DNA of 64,000 bases from Stratiolaelaps scimitus (GCA_019614645.1 JABWDB010000034.1:1798001-1862000); one strand, 5' to 3'; positions 21,832 to 35,229 are shown, numbered from the stretch's first letter. Numbers and translations: made by a program. The notes: a model not told the origin generated them from the sequence alone.

Positions 21832-22742
21832 TATTAGAGAAAAAGTAAGGTGGGAAATTCGTGAGCGGGATTTCGGGGCGCAGGAAAGAATCAAAACATT
21901 GTAAAATGACTGAATCCAGGTGAGAATATTCTAGAAACACGTCACGCCTAGACACGTAGGGAGAATACGTATGCTATATGACAATCGAATATTATTAACT
22001 AAGGCCATTTGCAAAGAGTTTGATCAGTGGGCAACAAGTAAGTGTAGAGACAATACACGATACGCTTTGCGAGGAGTACCTCTGGTTTTCGATGTTCGAG
22101 TCGAGTAAACTTCATGTTCAGGAACGTACAAACTTCACTACTAATTATTATTGACGACAGCCTGCCTGTCTCGCCACCGAGGCAAACGCCAACAACGTCA
22201 TAACAATGCGAAGACGGCAGAGGGGAGAATGAACGCTTGAATTGTCCCGCTGCTTTGCCTCGAGTGGACTTCCCGAGCCAAATCTCGACGGTGAATCATC
22301 GCACTGAGATGATTGATTCAAAGTCCGCCATTATAATACCATATGCCAACGTGACGCGATGTTGCTCCACGACGCCAGCGAAGGCGCATTTCATCGCGAG
22401 GAGAGATAGAGAGAGAGATAGTGAACGGTGCACTGATATCATGATCGGCTCACCGCTTGAAGGGTTATGGAACGGCCGCGCTCAGGCTAGCGGGATAGAC
22501 ACGTCGAAGGTTATCGTCACTGATCATCGATTGGAGGCGAATTGACTTTACAGCGAGGCGAGTGGCCCGCGGAACGTGGCCACGACGAAGCGATTGGCAT
22601 CGAGAGAGATTTCATAGAGATAACTAAGTAAATACATTTACCACCGACGAGAGATGAGCTGACGTGAATGACCATTGTACACGTGCCGGTGGCGTAATGC
22701 CGCGGATGATGATCTTGACGCAGTTCACGTGTCCGTGTGTGT

Positions 22743-22780
22743 GGGGGGGGCGGGGGTCGGGGGTGTGAAGGGATCGGGGG
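22743..22780 (+). other. G-quadruplex-like G runs
   Basis: Runs at 22743-22750, 22752-22756, 22759-22763 and 22776-22780, plus a weak run near 22770. A partial repeat of gggtgtgaagggatcggg is visible. Confidence 0.6.
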
Positions 22781-23178
22781 TGTGAAGAATCTCGTTGAAG
22801 CTTTCGACCATTGACGAACTGACGAACTGGAATCAACGGGCATGAATGAGCTATCGATCATTTGCGGTAATCGTCGCAATTGGCGGCGGTCAAGGATATC
22901 TAGACGAGAGTGGCCAGATCGGCAGCGAGACCTCGACGTGAGCGAATTTCGAGGCTGATCTCGGTCAGCCGATCATCGCCATAGGCACCGCTGAACCGCA
23001 CAGTTCACATTCGCCCTGATGCATCGTTGTGATCAGCGTCGCTGGCCGGCGCCGTTGTCGTCGTCGTCGACGTCACTGTAGAACAAACGGGCGAGAAATG
23101 CGGGAGATGAGGGCTGCGGCCTGACTGCGGTCCACTGATCCGACTCTGTAGAATTTGGATTTTCGTTTCGGCGAGAGA

Positions 23179-23199
23179 ATATATATATATATATATATA
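23179..23199. repeat. (TA)n microsatellite with TAGA tail
   Basis: A TA tract of 21 bp followed by a short (GATA)n run to about 23215. Confidence 0.95.
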
Positions 23200-23298
23200 A
23201 AGATAGATAGATATACATACAATATATATGTATATGTGCACTGTTGTAATCGGCAAAGCTCGACGACAAAAAGAGCCGTCTGGCCGGCACCTGCTTAC

Positions 23299-23377
23299 CT
23301 GCAGGGCACCGAACCGCGACGCGGCCGCCGCCGCCGCCGTTGCCAAAGCGTTAAAACAGCAGCAGCAGCAGCAGTAG
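23299..23377 (-). other. possible minus-strand exon end: donor after Ala run
   Basis: On the minus strand a consensus-like splice donor (CTGCAG/GTAAGC) has its last exon base at 23299. Upstream in that sense come GCC/GCG triplets encoding six or seven Ala and then CTG repeats (plus-strand CAG run 23357-23377). No ATG is in frame with the Ala run, so it could be leader, coding or chance. Confidence 0.15.
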
Positions 23378-23679
23378 TGGCCGCAGTGTCGGCAGCGTCA
23401 GCAGAAGACGTGACAGACGCGACTCGAGAGATTTGCACTGGCCGGCCAGCCAGCACCGTATGTATACCCTGGTTGGCTGGCTGGCTGGCTTGCTGCCTCG
23501 ACGGATCGCCAGCCGAACGCGCGCACCGCCAACGACAGCGATAAGCGTGCATGAATAATGTTCTTCTGAGGTGAGCGGCTTCCTACGATTGCGAGCGGGA
23601 TGGGAAACATTCCTCGTCGTCAACTTAGCTAAGATTTGTGGGGTTTGACCGTTCTTCAGAGCGAACGAGAGAGAAATTC

Positions 23680-23697
23680 AGAGAGAGAGAGAGAGAC
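23680..23697. repeat. (GA)n microsatellite
   Basis: An alternating AG tract of 18 bp. Confidence 0.9.
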
Positions 23698-24169
23698 AGC
23701 AAGAAATACAGAATTGGTGTCTGAGGCCGAGAGGAAAGGGAAGGCTCAGGTCGGAATACAGCCGAAGTGCCACACGCGGCACTCCAAACACGTAACCATG
23801 AACGAAGTGGCAACTGTTGCGCAAACGATCTGCAATAGCAGAACAAGCAGTAATAGTCGTTGTTATCTTGTTGTCGAATCTTGTTGTCGGTCGTCGGATT
23901 CTGTGGCTGACGCCGAGGGGTAGCAGCCGATGTGGAGCTGACGCAGCTGATGATGGCGATAGGGGGTGGGCTGGATGGTTGCATCTCGCGGGGTTTGAGG
24001 AGCAGTGCGGCCATGGGACAACATTGTTGTGGCTGGTCGGGACAACATTCGGTTGCTATGTCCCTCGCTTGTGCTCGATCATTGTAGCAGTCCCGGAGCA
24101 CCGTCCGGCGGCTGTCGCTAACCACGACTAGCATCGGCAGCAACAGGCGACAGAACAATGTCAATGTTG

Positions 24170-25270
24170 TGTGGCCGATTCTCGATCGTTAATCGATCGA
24201 TTGATACGATACCTAATGATGGGATCACCTGTGGACGGCCCCGCTGTTGTGTGACCCCTAACCGTAATTGTGTTGTAGCCATCGCTGATTAGGTGAGCTC
24301 ATCAGGAACTGGCAAGTTATGAAGCTGGAACTTAAGGAGAGAGGAACCAGCAAGAGTATCAATACAATCGAAGTATGACAAAGGTTTAAGATGACCATTC
24401 CGGTGCCTGCCCAGAACCAAAACTGACCAGTAATTATTGCCTCCTAACCGCAGACTAGACCTACTAAACATGTAGCGCTAACTAAGAATCGCATCAACGG
24501 CTGTACGACGTCGATATTCACAGGCCGTCAGAGGCTACTGAGACGTTTTTCGGCTGAATAAACTGGATAACACGAACAGTAAAATGCTCCATCTATTCCC
24601 GCCGTTTCTCGCCGATCTATTGAACGATAAAAACTCTCTGGAAAGGTTGATAGATAATGGGTGACCCATGATTCTGTTCACTGCGTGGCTCAATAAGCAT
24701 CGTTCAACGGGCACAACCGGTGGACCTGAAGACCTGTGGTTGGCGTTGATGTTTCATGAACGATTACTGAAGCTAAGAGATAGAGAGAGATGTTTATGGT
24801 GCAGACTGTGTACGGCATAAGCGCGTCACGTATCAGGAAGGAGATCAGTATGGAGCAGTAGCAGTAATAATAATAATAATTAATAATTCCTAGTAATGAC
24901 ATATTGGATAGTTTCCCATCACCTCATTGTACGGGGCCGCCTGGCGTACGCCGCCAATCGAACGCTTGCGGGCGTGTTTTCGAACGGGTGGTGTTTACCT
25001 AGGTGAACCTAGTTGCTGCTGATATATGAAGCCATCATGGACGCGGATATTTGTAACCTGTCGCGATGATGGTGCATTGCAGGTACACAAATAGGTACCA
25101 ACCTGTGATGTTCACCGGGGCGGCTGGTGGAACTCTCGCAACCTACTGATCTAGTTTAGGTCGCTGCGGGAGGTGCGGGTACGAGCAGGTTGACAAATGG
25201 CAGCATGTGGTTGGCAGCAGTTGATGTCTTGAGATGTGGCTGACAGGTCGACGAATATATCGGTAATATT
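24170..25270. other. gene-free stretch
   Basis: I see no supported gene. It includes an AT-rich patch with TAA/ATA triplets near 24866-24888 and short frames only. Confidence 0.5.
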
Positions 25271-25271
25271 A

Positions 25272-25274
<3 letters not shown>

Positions 25275-25302
<28 letters not shown>
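25275..25302. repeat. (TA)n microsatellite
   Basis: An alternating TA tract of 28 bp. Confidence 0.97.
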
Positions 25303-25309
25303 GCTGTAC

Positions 25310-26350
25310 TACATTTTGTAGGGGAGGTTTTGAAATAGCTTTAGGTGAACCTTAATTCAGCGATTGTCTTTGAACATACAAAGGGAGAACAATGTTGCTG
25401 CGATCACTAACAATGAGGGATTGAGGACGCGCATCACTCTTTTTTTTTAGATGTCCGTCTCTTATAATAATTTTATGAATGTCATTGAGACTTAGGTTCA
25501 CAGTGAAGATGCTCACTTGAGTGCAACTGAGTGCCGCGTTAATTTTTCCAACAGGGTAATCAATGGCAAATTACAATCTGTGCATTAACACATTAAACAT
25601 CAGGCATAGCTCCGGCTACTTGGATTCCTGATCTCTCGATACTCGATAATCTGTTCAAATATACGGTGAACGAATGTAGAGTTGACTTCAGTTATGACTT
25701 TCAGTGAGACATTGTCTCCGAAACTATGTCATAGCTACAGAAATGTTGTTCTAATTCTAAAACGGCTTCCACAAGAGAGGTAAGAAGTAGGTAGGATATA
25801 TTTAGAGGCAAGGAACACGGCGAATTCGATCCTGAGTATGAGATTTACTTGCCACGCAGCGCAGTCATGTGCGGCCGCATGCAATCGTCAATACACGAGA
25901 CCTGCTGAACGCTATCGTACGCTACGCATTCGACCTTTGCTCGCCAATGGTGGAGTCACCTCTCTGACATATTTCAATACTAATACTACTAATTATAAGC
26001 TAATTATACATAATACTAATAATTGTTAAGGTTGTCCTAAGTGCCAGCTAGATTTTCATTGTCTCTCATACGCCTCGTTCGGCAAATGCACGCTGAGCAT
26101 GCGTCACTCGTTCGTGTACTGACCAGCGACACTGGAGTGTGCGAGTCACTTACAGACCCATATACTCACGATATCCCCCGGGGTACCCCCAAACTCTCTG
26201 GCCCCAAATATTACTAGGTATTAGTTTGCTCGATAGTGCTGCTAAGTGGCATTTACTGTATCAGCTGATGTGACCACCACCAGCACCACCGCCAGCACCG
26301 ATGCTTAGCAAAAATGCAGCTATCGCAGAAAGCCTTCCCGCCGGCGGCTG
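25310..26350. other. gene-free stretch
   Basis: I see no supported gene. A consensus-like donor (GAGAG/GTAAGA) at about 25779 on the plus strand has no visible exon behind it. Confidence 0.5.
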
Positions 26351-26544
26351 ATCTGGTTAGCTGATCTTGTTAACGTCACAGATCTCCTCGCAACACTTTC
26401 TCCCGCCGCTCATTCGGGGTCGATCCGATACAAGCCGCTGTCGTATTCACGTGAAGCGTAGTTTTTTTTTTCCTCTCCATCTTCTTTTCTCCGCCAATCG
26501 TCTGAGCCTCTTCTGTGTGACAAGTGAACCCCCGACCCCACTCA

Positions 26545-26556
26545 CCCCCCCCCCCC
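26545..26556. repeat. poly(C) run
   Basis: A 12-base C run preceded by C runs at 26529-26533 and 26536-26539. The minus strand is G-rich. Confidence 0.9.
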
Positions 26557-26955
26557 ACGGGGGAGGTGAACAACGCAACAAAACAACGATGAAACTGAAT
26601 CGCGGCGCGGCGCAGCGCATCGCCACTGGAGCGACACTCAGCCGACAGCAAACGGTGAATCGTCGACGCCAATGCTAGTGTCTCTGTACCATTCAAGCGC
26701 GAGCTGTATGTGGCTCGCTGCCCGCGGCGGCGGCGGCGACAGCGGCAGCATTGTTGCTGTTCCTGCTGCTGCTGGTGGTGCTGCCAACGGCAGTTTCGCT
26801 ACAGTGGTACAGTAGCCAGGGAAATTGTAACAAGCAAACTTCAGCTTAGCAGCCCGAACAGATATAGTCTCCGTTCAGCGATCATCCACCCTTCATAGTG
26901 GTAATTCTATTCGACGGCGACAGTCGTCGACGCTCACGGCACGAGATCTGCCTCG

Positions 26956-26978
26956 TATATATATATATATATATATAT
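26956..26978. repeat. (TA)n microsatellite
   Basis: An alternating TA tract of 23 bp. Confidence 0.95.
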
Positions 26979-27924
26979 CTCGGCTACTCAATCTCGTCGC
27001 CTGCGTCCGATCATCCATCGTTCTATATCCGAGCATCGCCAGGATGGGATCCTCTCGGACAAGGCTCGGCCCTTTGCTCTCCCGAGGAATCGTCACAGCC
27101 GCTGTCAGAGCGAGGCGAGCTTAGCGCTGCCGACCGACCTGCCTACAATCAACATCGCTTGTCGACATTGTCGCATGTCGTTCGCAAATCGCCTTGCATT
27201 GCAGCGTCTCTATGGCGAGCCATGAACGACAGACGCACTATGATCGCGAAGCGGCGATCTGCCGTTCGAGACGCCGCCGTGGTGCGATGCGGCGCATTGC
27301 CGAGAACAATCGCTAACGTTCTTAAGAAAAACGGGCCCATCTCTCATTGTAGGGGGTCCCGCGCGCGGCTGCCGCTCGCTTGCTACCACTACAACTACTA
27401 CCACTACTGCTGCTACTACTTCTGTTGCCGCTGACGGCCGCCGTCTGTACGCCACTCTCTGCCCTTCTTGAAACCTCCTTTCGTAGAGATGAATCAGTGC
27501 CTCTATGATCTGCTCGGTCTCTCTCTCTCTCGCGAGCGCGCGCGAGCGAGCGCGAGTGCTTTCGCTGCCGCCGCCGCCGTGGCAAAAGTGACTATTTCTT
27601 TCATTTGCCGGTGACGTTCGCAAAGCGGCTAGCCGGCAACGGCCGCCGCAGCAGAAGTTGATCATCCAGCATTCACCCATTCGGCTGCTGGTGCTACCGC
27701 AGCGTTTGAAGCTTTTCATTTCATTCCCGTGCTCGTGCTCCTGCTGCTGCTGCTGTTCCTACTGCCTCTGCATTTCGAGGCGGCGTGCCTATTCTCGTCG
27801 ATGAGAAGTCGTGGAGCAGGTATATGTGTGTCATTTTCCACTATTGCCATTTACCTCGTCACCCACTCATATGGCTGGCTGCTACTGGAGCAGTCAGCGG
27901 GCAGCCCCTTTCATTCGACCGCAG

Positions 27925-28096
27925 TCAACGTCAACGTCGGATGGCATCAACGGCCATCCCGTCGACTCCTCCTGGGCCACCGCTATCAAATGCTACCTTA
28001 CTTTCTCCATCGGATCTGCTCGGGGCGGCATGGAACAGCGGAACGGTACTCACTCGCTCACCAAGACGCCGGGATGTCTTTCGCGTTATGACGTGA
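27925..28096 (+). CDS. candidate first coding exon, unknown
   Basis: A pyrimidine-rich acceptor (ctttcattcgaccgcag) ends at 27924, and an ATG follows at 27941. The frame reads a Ser/Thr/Pro/Leu-rich peptide beginning MASTAIPSTPPGPP and containing LLSPSDLLGAAW, the style of a transcription-factor N-terminus. It stays open to 28096. A weak donor (ACG/GTACTC) lies near 28045. The other two plus frames and the minus strand are also open here, and no family is recognised. Confidence 0.17.
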
Positions 28097-28171
28097 ATAC
28101 GCGAACCGCCAACAGAGCGAGCCACTGTATGGTACGTATATGCGTGTGCGTGAGACGGAGCCCCGGGAAGA

Positions 28172-28196
28172 GGGGTGAGGGGTTTGGGGGGTGGGG
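28172..28196 (+). other. G-quadruplex-like G runs
   Basis: Runs of 4, 4, 6 and 4 G (28172-28175, 28179-28182, 28186-28191, 28193-28196) with loops of one to three bases. Confidence 0.65.
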
Positions 28197-28457
28197 TCAC
28201 CATGATGCCCTGGTCCCTCTGTGAGCACGATGTCACCCCAACTTCCCGAATCCGCTAGTTACACGTGCGCACTCGAAAAAGGATCGCGGTGCTCCGCATT
28301 CGGCATGCTGCCCGCTGGACACCCAGTGGACAAACGAACGTCAAGCAGCCCACTAGAAGAATAACAATCATATTGCTACCAGTACCTGATGCATCAGACG
28401 TCGCCGTGAAGAACGCCACTTGTGGCTTCCTCTCGTTTTCTGCATGCTGCCGGTGTC

Positions 28458-28462
<5 letters not shown>

Positions 28463-28491
<29 letters not shown>
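28463..28491. repeat. (TA)n microsatellite
   Basis: An alternating TA tract of 29 bp. Confidence 0.97.
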
Positions 28492-28496
<5 letters not shown>

Positions 28497-29040
28497 CCCG
28501 AAGGCACCCGTCCCGGTCTAATGGTTCCTCTTCTTCTTTTTGCGACTGCCACCAACGACCAAATATAATCATATTCTAGAATTATGGTCGAGCCGGTTGC
28601 CTGCCGGTGGGACCCTGCGTACCCCGTGTGCCACCCTCGCATCGTGATCATCAGAGCCTTCAACTTTTCAATTTTTGGCGCAGCATCCGACAACGCAGAA
28701 CACAGAAGGTCTGCCAGCCTGCCTGTCCAAGCCTGCCAGCTAGCATGCCAGCGTAGGATATATCCTTGTCAAACAGAGAAGGTTATACGGAAGTGTCTCG
28801 TTTAGAGCCATCACAGGCTGATCGGCCACGGCGAAAGGCCATCACGCTCAGAGCCGTCGCGTGTCGACTCTCGCTCACGAATATTGTTTCTTGCCTGTGC
28901 CCGACACTTCGTTAGCCCGTTTGTGGCTGGGAGTCGTTGTGTGTTCTGTGTTGTCGGACCTCGTGACTTCTCTTCATGATGAATGTGGAATATTATCGAA
29001 GTTGATTATCTTCAGGGAGGCAGCGAGGATTCAAGTGTTC

Positions 29041-29078
29041 TCTCTATCTCTCTCTCTCTCTGTCTCTCTCTCTCTGTC
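29041..29078. repeat. interrupted (CT)n microsatellite
   Basis: A CT-rich tract of 38 bp with single A or G interruptions. Confidence 0.9.
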
Positions 29079-29992
29079 TTTAGCAGACTGCTTCATTTAA
29101 GATTCATAATATTAAACGTACTTCCTGTTTCGAAAACGAAGCTGGAGCCGGCTGTAATCGTTTGAGGGTGTTGCCTAAAAAAATCTCAGGCCTGACCCTT
29201 TACAGCCAACAGTTGACGTCCACGCTACAACGGCTCTCTGCCATGAGGGTGTTGTCGGGAGAGATTCAAGTGCGCAATCAGCCGGGAAGGCTTCATCCCC
29301 GAATAGGCTCGTTGCGTAGGAGTGGTGCTAGGCCGTTAGGTTTTCTCGTCGCGACATATATTTCTCGGGATTTCCTTGGCCTAGTTCGTCGAACGTGTCA
29401 CCCTGTCGACTCCGCCCGTTACGACGTGAAGCACTTGCGACACCCGAGGAACAGCCGGGGGTGTTCTCACTAGAATTTAGGGATCTTCGTGACGATAAGC
29501 CAAAATTATGGAGTTTTCGGTCCCCTTGAACACTGACACATGCTTCGCGTACACGGAGTCCATGATATGTGTGTCGTTCCCCTCTTCATAATTTCTTTTG
29601 ATGATGCAAAGCGGAGCTGCTGCGTCCCGACGAAAACCGATTCTTCATATTGAATGGAGACTATTTCAGTCTGAAGGAAAAATTCGTATTTGATTTTAAA
29701 GGCTAAATTTTTTATAGATATATATATATACGTATATCTGTTAGGAATTGGTAAGAGATACCAGCGTCACAATGCTGTACCATGCTTCCAAAGGATGATC
29801 ATGAGGAGATGTCAGTCAGTCAGTCGGCTAGACAGGAAGCCACACTTCTTCGAAGGAAACATTCGAATTGTACTCCCGACAGGGAAAAGACAACAGCGAT
29901 CACAGCGGCCTCAGGGTAGAAAATCACAAGCATTTCTCCATCCAGATGCTGTTACATACGTATACAAACTAACAGATGCTTATTATTAGCTA

Positions 29993-30283
29993 TTGCAAAT
30001 CTTAAACCCGCATCGCATGCTCGCCTCGCCTCTCCGACACGGTCGGCAGCTATATCTCCCTATCATTGAGGGCGCATACGCAGGTGCGAGGCTCAGGCCT
30101 GATCTTTACATTTCCCAGCGACTTAACGAATTGTTAGATAATGAGGATCACAGCAGAGCGTTCGCTACTGCGCGGCGAAATAAGCTGACCAAAATGGGAG
30201 TGGCGGATAAGAGCGATTACTGTGGGAGAGCGCCTCGCAGGCAGCCGTGTTCGTTACATTGGCGGCATCGACGGCCGCCGTAG
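29993..30283 (+). CDS. candidate ORF, 96 codons, unknown
   Basis: An open frame of 96 codons of mixed composition. The first ATG in frame is at 30017. The centre is amphipathic (RLNELLDNEDHSRAF) and the C-terminus is Arg/Pro-rich. No domain is recognised and the length is within chance expectation. Confidence 0.1.
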   Translation: MQILNPHRMLASPLRHGRQLYLPIIEGAYAGARLRPDLYISQRLNELLDNEDHSRAFATARRNKLTKMGVADKSDYCGRAPRRQPCSLHWRHRRPP

Positions 30284-30749
30284 TTTTGCTGCACCGCCAC
30301 TGCGTTTCCCTGACGCGCACTTGTTTTTCTGCGGAAAAGTTTTTGCCAGTTGCCTTCGGGCGACGATATGTGGGAACGCAGTAAGCCGCAGTCGCCGCCG
30401 CAGCAGCAACAGCAGACCCCATGGCAAACACCGCGGAACATATCCATACACAAACATCTGCTGATACCCTCATTTCCGTCGGCAGAATCAGCCGTTGGTC
30501 GTCGTCGTCGTCGTAAGCTGTGTAGTATAATAAACAACTTAAATCAGCATCCGCTCTCAGCAGATCTTCTCTCTCGCTCTCTCTCTAGTTCCTCCTCCTG
30601 GAGCGGAGCTCGCTCCAAGCTGACGGCTCGGCCGACTGTCGACCGAGTCACGGCGTCGCGATATTCACAGCCGAATCGCGGTATCACTTCGTGGTTAAGT
30701 CGTGGTTACTTAGTCGAGTAGTTTTATGCTTCACAAAAACACATATGTG

Positions 30750-30792
30750 CACACACACACACACACACACACTAACACACACAGACACACAC
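30750..30792. repeat. (AC)n microsatellite
   Basis: An alternating AC tract with short interruptions, in two blocks (30750-30772 and 30775-30792). Confidence 0.93.
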
Positions 30793-31223
30793 GCCGGCCA
30801 CACAAAACAGGGGGAATCTCGCCGACGCCAGCGAAGACTGCGTTTCCTGTCGCGGCGAAATCGCGGGGCAGGTGAAACGAAGCCGAGAAAGTCCATTCGC
30901 ACTGCTATGTAATTTCGACCAGCAGCAGCAGCACCACCACCGCCAGCGGCGGTGTTGACGCGTTACGGTGATCCGTCCTCGGCGTTCCCGCCCCACGGAG
31001 CGATTCCGATGTTTGCATTTCCGACGGGTGAAGACCACCTAGCAGAGGCTGGAGTCGTCGCCGCCGCCGCCCGGCGACGTCGTTATCAACAGTTTACACC
31101 TGGCTCACTCCCGATTACTCCTGCATCTCAGTGCTACGGCTATCCATCTATCTATCGCAATGCTCGTCTGGGTAGTAAACATGATTGAACAGTTGGCCAC
31201 CGGTTGCAGAGCAAAAAAATTTG

Positions 31224-31225
<2 letters not shown>

Positions 31226-31258
<33 letters not shown>
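31226..31258. repeat. (TA)n microsatellite
   Basis: An alternating TA tract of 33 bp. Confidence 0.97.
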
Positions 31259-31264
<6 letters not shown>

Positions 31265-32113
31265 GGGCAAATACTGGGCTAGGCATTGTTGCTTGCGGAG
31301 CTCAGCTGTGCTTTTCACTCGCGGTACGAGGTGGGCTCACAAATATTGATTATTCCCATAAGTTTCGTCTAAAAATTCCTGCAAAAGGGGACGATTTTAG
31401 AGCGGACGGCCGACGAACGAAAAAAAACTGTTGTCGAAGGCGAACGACGATCGCCCATTTGCCGCTGTTTGTTTCTATCGGAGAAGGTTTCGACGATGTG
31501 TGAACAATCGCTTCCTCAAACCTCTCCTTTATTTTGCGACGAGAGAACTAACTGCTCAGTAATCAAGTAGCTTTGTTTCAGCATTTATTCACATAGAAAA
31601 CACTAATTACAAATGCATTTGAAAAGTGACTCCGTTTTTCTCTTCACCCTGTGTACAAGTGTGTGTGTGCGTATGTGTTTTGTATAGTGACAGGCTTCGT
31701 GGGCCGTGACGGTGGCGGGTTCTGTATCGCGATGGTTCGAGGAACTTGGAGCTCGGAAGTTGTGAGCTTGAGCGAACAGCTACCATAGGCGCGGACAGGT
31801 CATGTTGAGGCTGAAAACTTTAAAAATCAACATCATCACCGCTTCATTCAATCGCTGTGAAAATCGAAATAGAATTGCCATATTGTCATATTGTAATCAC
31901 CCCGTACAATGCCATAGCCACGTTCGTCGTCACCGTGATTGCGTAACGAACCGCTGATATCCAATTTCGAAGTTTGCGCCACAAAATCTCAACGTGATGC
32001 GCAACCGATGCCGCCTCCAGACCGGCCGCCAGCCAGTCAACCAGCCAGCAACTGTCCACGCACTAATTTGCCGAACAATGTTAACACCCTTAAGGGGTGG
32101 CCTCTGCAACAGC

Positions 32114-32676
32114 TCAGCCCCACGCTACCGTTGTCGTGGCCTCTGTGTTGTTTCGGGTAGAATTGCGGCGAGACCCGGGCGCCTTGTCGTCCCGACAGTT
32201 GGGCCGTCCCTCATCGGCTGCTGCTGCTGTTGTTGCTACCCTTCCGAGGTCCGGCGACTTCGGAACTGGCGGCGGGCGGAGGCTCTGAGGTCTGCCACTG
32301 AAGTCTTGGGTGCCGTTCTTCTGGCGCAAACTTCAGAACACCAAAGTGAAAGTTCCGCTTCACGCCACCCCGACCGTCAGAACCCCCCGCGCGTGTGCCT
32401 CTGCTCTAGGTCTCTGGGTCTGGCTCTGTCTCTGGACGTCTGTGCGCGACTGTCGATGTGTCATTGTTACGCTGTTCGGCCGGGGTTAGCCAGCGGGCCA
32501 AGAGAGGCGACGCGTGCTGGCGAGCGCTTGTGCTTCAGGCCGACGTATTTTTTTGGCTTAAATAATTGACCTGCTTTGTGAGCGGCTTTGTGGAGATGCC
32601 TACGAGCTTGTTGCAGCTGGCGGCCGCAGGTGGATCGCGCAGGCTGCTGGGTGGCAGCCGTTGCTTGAGCCGTCAC
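32114..32676 (-). other. GC-rich patch with several open frames, unsupported
   Basis: The minus-strand frames 32114-32329 and 32467-32676 read as ordinary protein-like sequence, one with a PPPVPKSP proline motif and one basic, and their third positions look G/C-rich. Neither starts with ATG, and the plus strand (31994-32569, 191 codons) is open too. A GC-rich stop-poor patch explains this as well as exons would. Confidence 0.25.
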
Positions 32677-32699
32677 TTGAGAAATCGCGGCAGACCTTG

Positions 32700-34740
32700 A
32701 TGGACCACGATCAACGTTTGCGCTTAGCCCTGGAGAGCGGTAAACGTCGATAAACGCGTCGGCAGACGCCTGCTCGGAATACGATGAAGCCCTTGCAGAT
32801 GCACTCGGTACAATTCAATGAAAATCAAACAAGGCACCTCTAGCAGTTTGAGCGTATACAAACTTACGTGACATAAACGACCGGCCTAATAACATTACTG
32901 AATACATATATGTTCAGGTTCTCATTCGCCGTATTAATCGGTGTCGACTACGCGACGCATGTTATTCACCAGGGCCGCTTCAGATAATATCAGGTGGTAA
33001 ACTGAGCCCCCACAACGCGAGCCCAACGAGAAACGGGTCAGCGCAATGCTGTTAGCAACAATGCATTATCATCATCACAGCGCCGTGAGATGGACGAGTT
33101 TAACGAAATCGGGCGAATTCATCGAGCTAACCGGGGTGCTGCCTACACGAGCGACTGCTGCGGTGCAATCGCCACGAGTGAACCCTCGACGAGTTGCGTC
33201 TATCATTTTGTTTTACTGCGATAATTCCAGGTGATATTCATAGCAGTGACGTCGATACAAGCTGGAAGGTCGGAAAAACAATACGCTGAAGCCCGCTTCT
33301 CAACGGGTTTCACGGGATGAGCAGGTAACTGAATGACAGTTAAGCACGCGATCGCGTTTTGAACGATGTTTCTCGCTGTCTGCCGAGAGATGTTCAAGAT
33401 GCCGGCCGCAGCAAATGCAAACGCTCTGTCCTGTTAGTCTAGCGGTGCGAAACGGCTGCTGGCGACCGCAGAATGCATGTGTCTTTGGCGACCGCAAGCA
33501 AAATTGCGCCGTGCCATATCTTGCTACGCTAGACACTCGCGAATTGTGACCAGATCGCTTGTTAGGCTTCGTCAGCTGAATGGAAGCCGCTTCCGACAGG
33601 GTTAAACATATGACAAACGAACGATGTTAGCAGCGGCAGCCGCCGCTCGAAATTCGTGTTCGTTAGCGAAATGTAGCCTTAGTCAATTGTGTCTTAAGCG
33701 GTGGTGACGGTGGTGGCTGCCTCAAAGCGAAATATTCGGTCACCCTGAAGAAACATATGTGTACGTGTCGACGAATTGCTCCCCCTACGCCGCTGCATAC
33801 ATATGCCTCTGCCAGGTGCCATGTACCTTAAAGAGTGTACCATTTACTTTATTGCCGTACAGCATACAGTTTAGTTGCATACGGAAGTCCATGTTCAGGC
33901 AACCCGTAAACAAAATAAATCAATGTTTCATTCGCTCCAGAGACATCGATAGATCCGTGGAAGTAACACCCAAAATGTGGTCTCGGGGCATTGTTCTCAG
34001 AGGAGCAACAGCTTCGAGTCAGAGCAAAAAAAGACTTATATATAGCTGTTGTTGACTCAGCTGGTGTTGACATTCGGTGTGATTTTGGTCTTTCGTTCGA
34101 CGCGCGATCCAATCGTAGTCGGGATCTACGCTTGCGTGGTATAGATTCGCCGCTGACTGTGGAACTGGTCATTGTCGACAGTAGCTAGAATCCCATTGGA
34201 CTATGACAAACTATTGAAATCGAGGTGGTACAAAGCGGACGATTTGTCAATACTACTAAGCTCATTAAGAGTTTTTGTTCATTCAAAGAAGATCTCTACT
34301 ACATTCATTCAATGAGTTCTTCGTCGTTTAGACGAAACACACAATATCGAGAATAACAAGGTGAAGATTCGCCGGGATTCTTGTCGGTTTGTTCATAGTC
34401 GACGCGGTGTCTTCAACGGCTTCGTCGTAGGCTGATTGTGCCTGAGGAATGGCGGGTCGAAGCCAAACCATGCGACGCAATTGATATGGAACTCAGACCG
34501 TTAATAAAAGCTGCTTTTTGTTCACCATGTGTTGTCTGCCGAGGCGGTCATCTGCTGACCGTGGCCCCTGGGCAGCTGCTAAAACCGACATAGATCCATG
34601 TTCGCAAAAAGAATCTCTCCATTTCTGCATATCACTAAGAAAAAAACGATGTAGCTGTTTGCTCTGCTGCATCGTGCACCTAGTGCACTGAGTTGGTCTA
34701 TACAGCAGACGAGTCCATGCGGCTGGCTTCACGATTTGCA
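32700..34740. other. gene-free stretch
   Basis: I see no supported gene. Frames are 60-107 codons and unremarkable, and there is no long repeat. Confidence 0.45.
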
Positions 34741-34789
34741 TTTGTACCTGGCCGTGTGTATACGCTGGAGTACCGCCGAGTCAAGTACC

Positions 34790-34878
34790 TCGACACGTGA
34801 TGACAAATAGGAGAAGTGAAGCGTTGTAAAAAATAGCAGCTCCTTTAATGAACCAATAAAGCTCGATCTTTTACCACC
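34790..34878 (+). mobile_element. dispersed repeat copy (SINE-like tail), plus orientation
   Basis: This segment aligns to the reverse complement of 53189-53290 over about 85 bp at roughly three-quarters identity. The most conserved core contains gcagctcctttaat and aaccaataaa. This is a diverged copy of an interspersed repeat. The A-rich end suggests the 3' tail of a SINE. Confidence 0.65.
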
Positions 34879-35229
34879 TCGAGTGTATGAGAGCTTCTTC
34901 TATGCAGCCCCAACGAGCGCTTCAGTGGAAATTCGATTTTCGCGCGTGGAAGTTCACGAGGATCGTCATATTGAACACAGCATGAGACACAGCCACCTAT
35001 ACGAGACCCTCTCTTCGGGATACGCCTTCCCACCCGCTCGATGGGTTCGCTGCAGCGCGGTACGCGGGACTGGGTCTATTACACGTCTGCGTGTCGACCA
35101 TCCTACGCATTCATTGAGATGATGATCTCCCGGACGACAATTTGCCGAAGAAGCGCACGTTCAAGTCTTCGCGGTTCAATCTCTCATCATATGTTCAACG
35201 GGGGAAATCGAGTGTTGGATGAATAGCGA

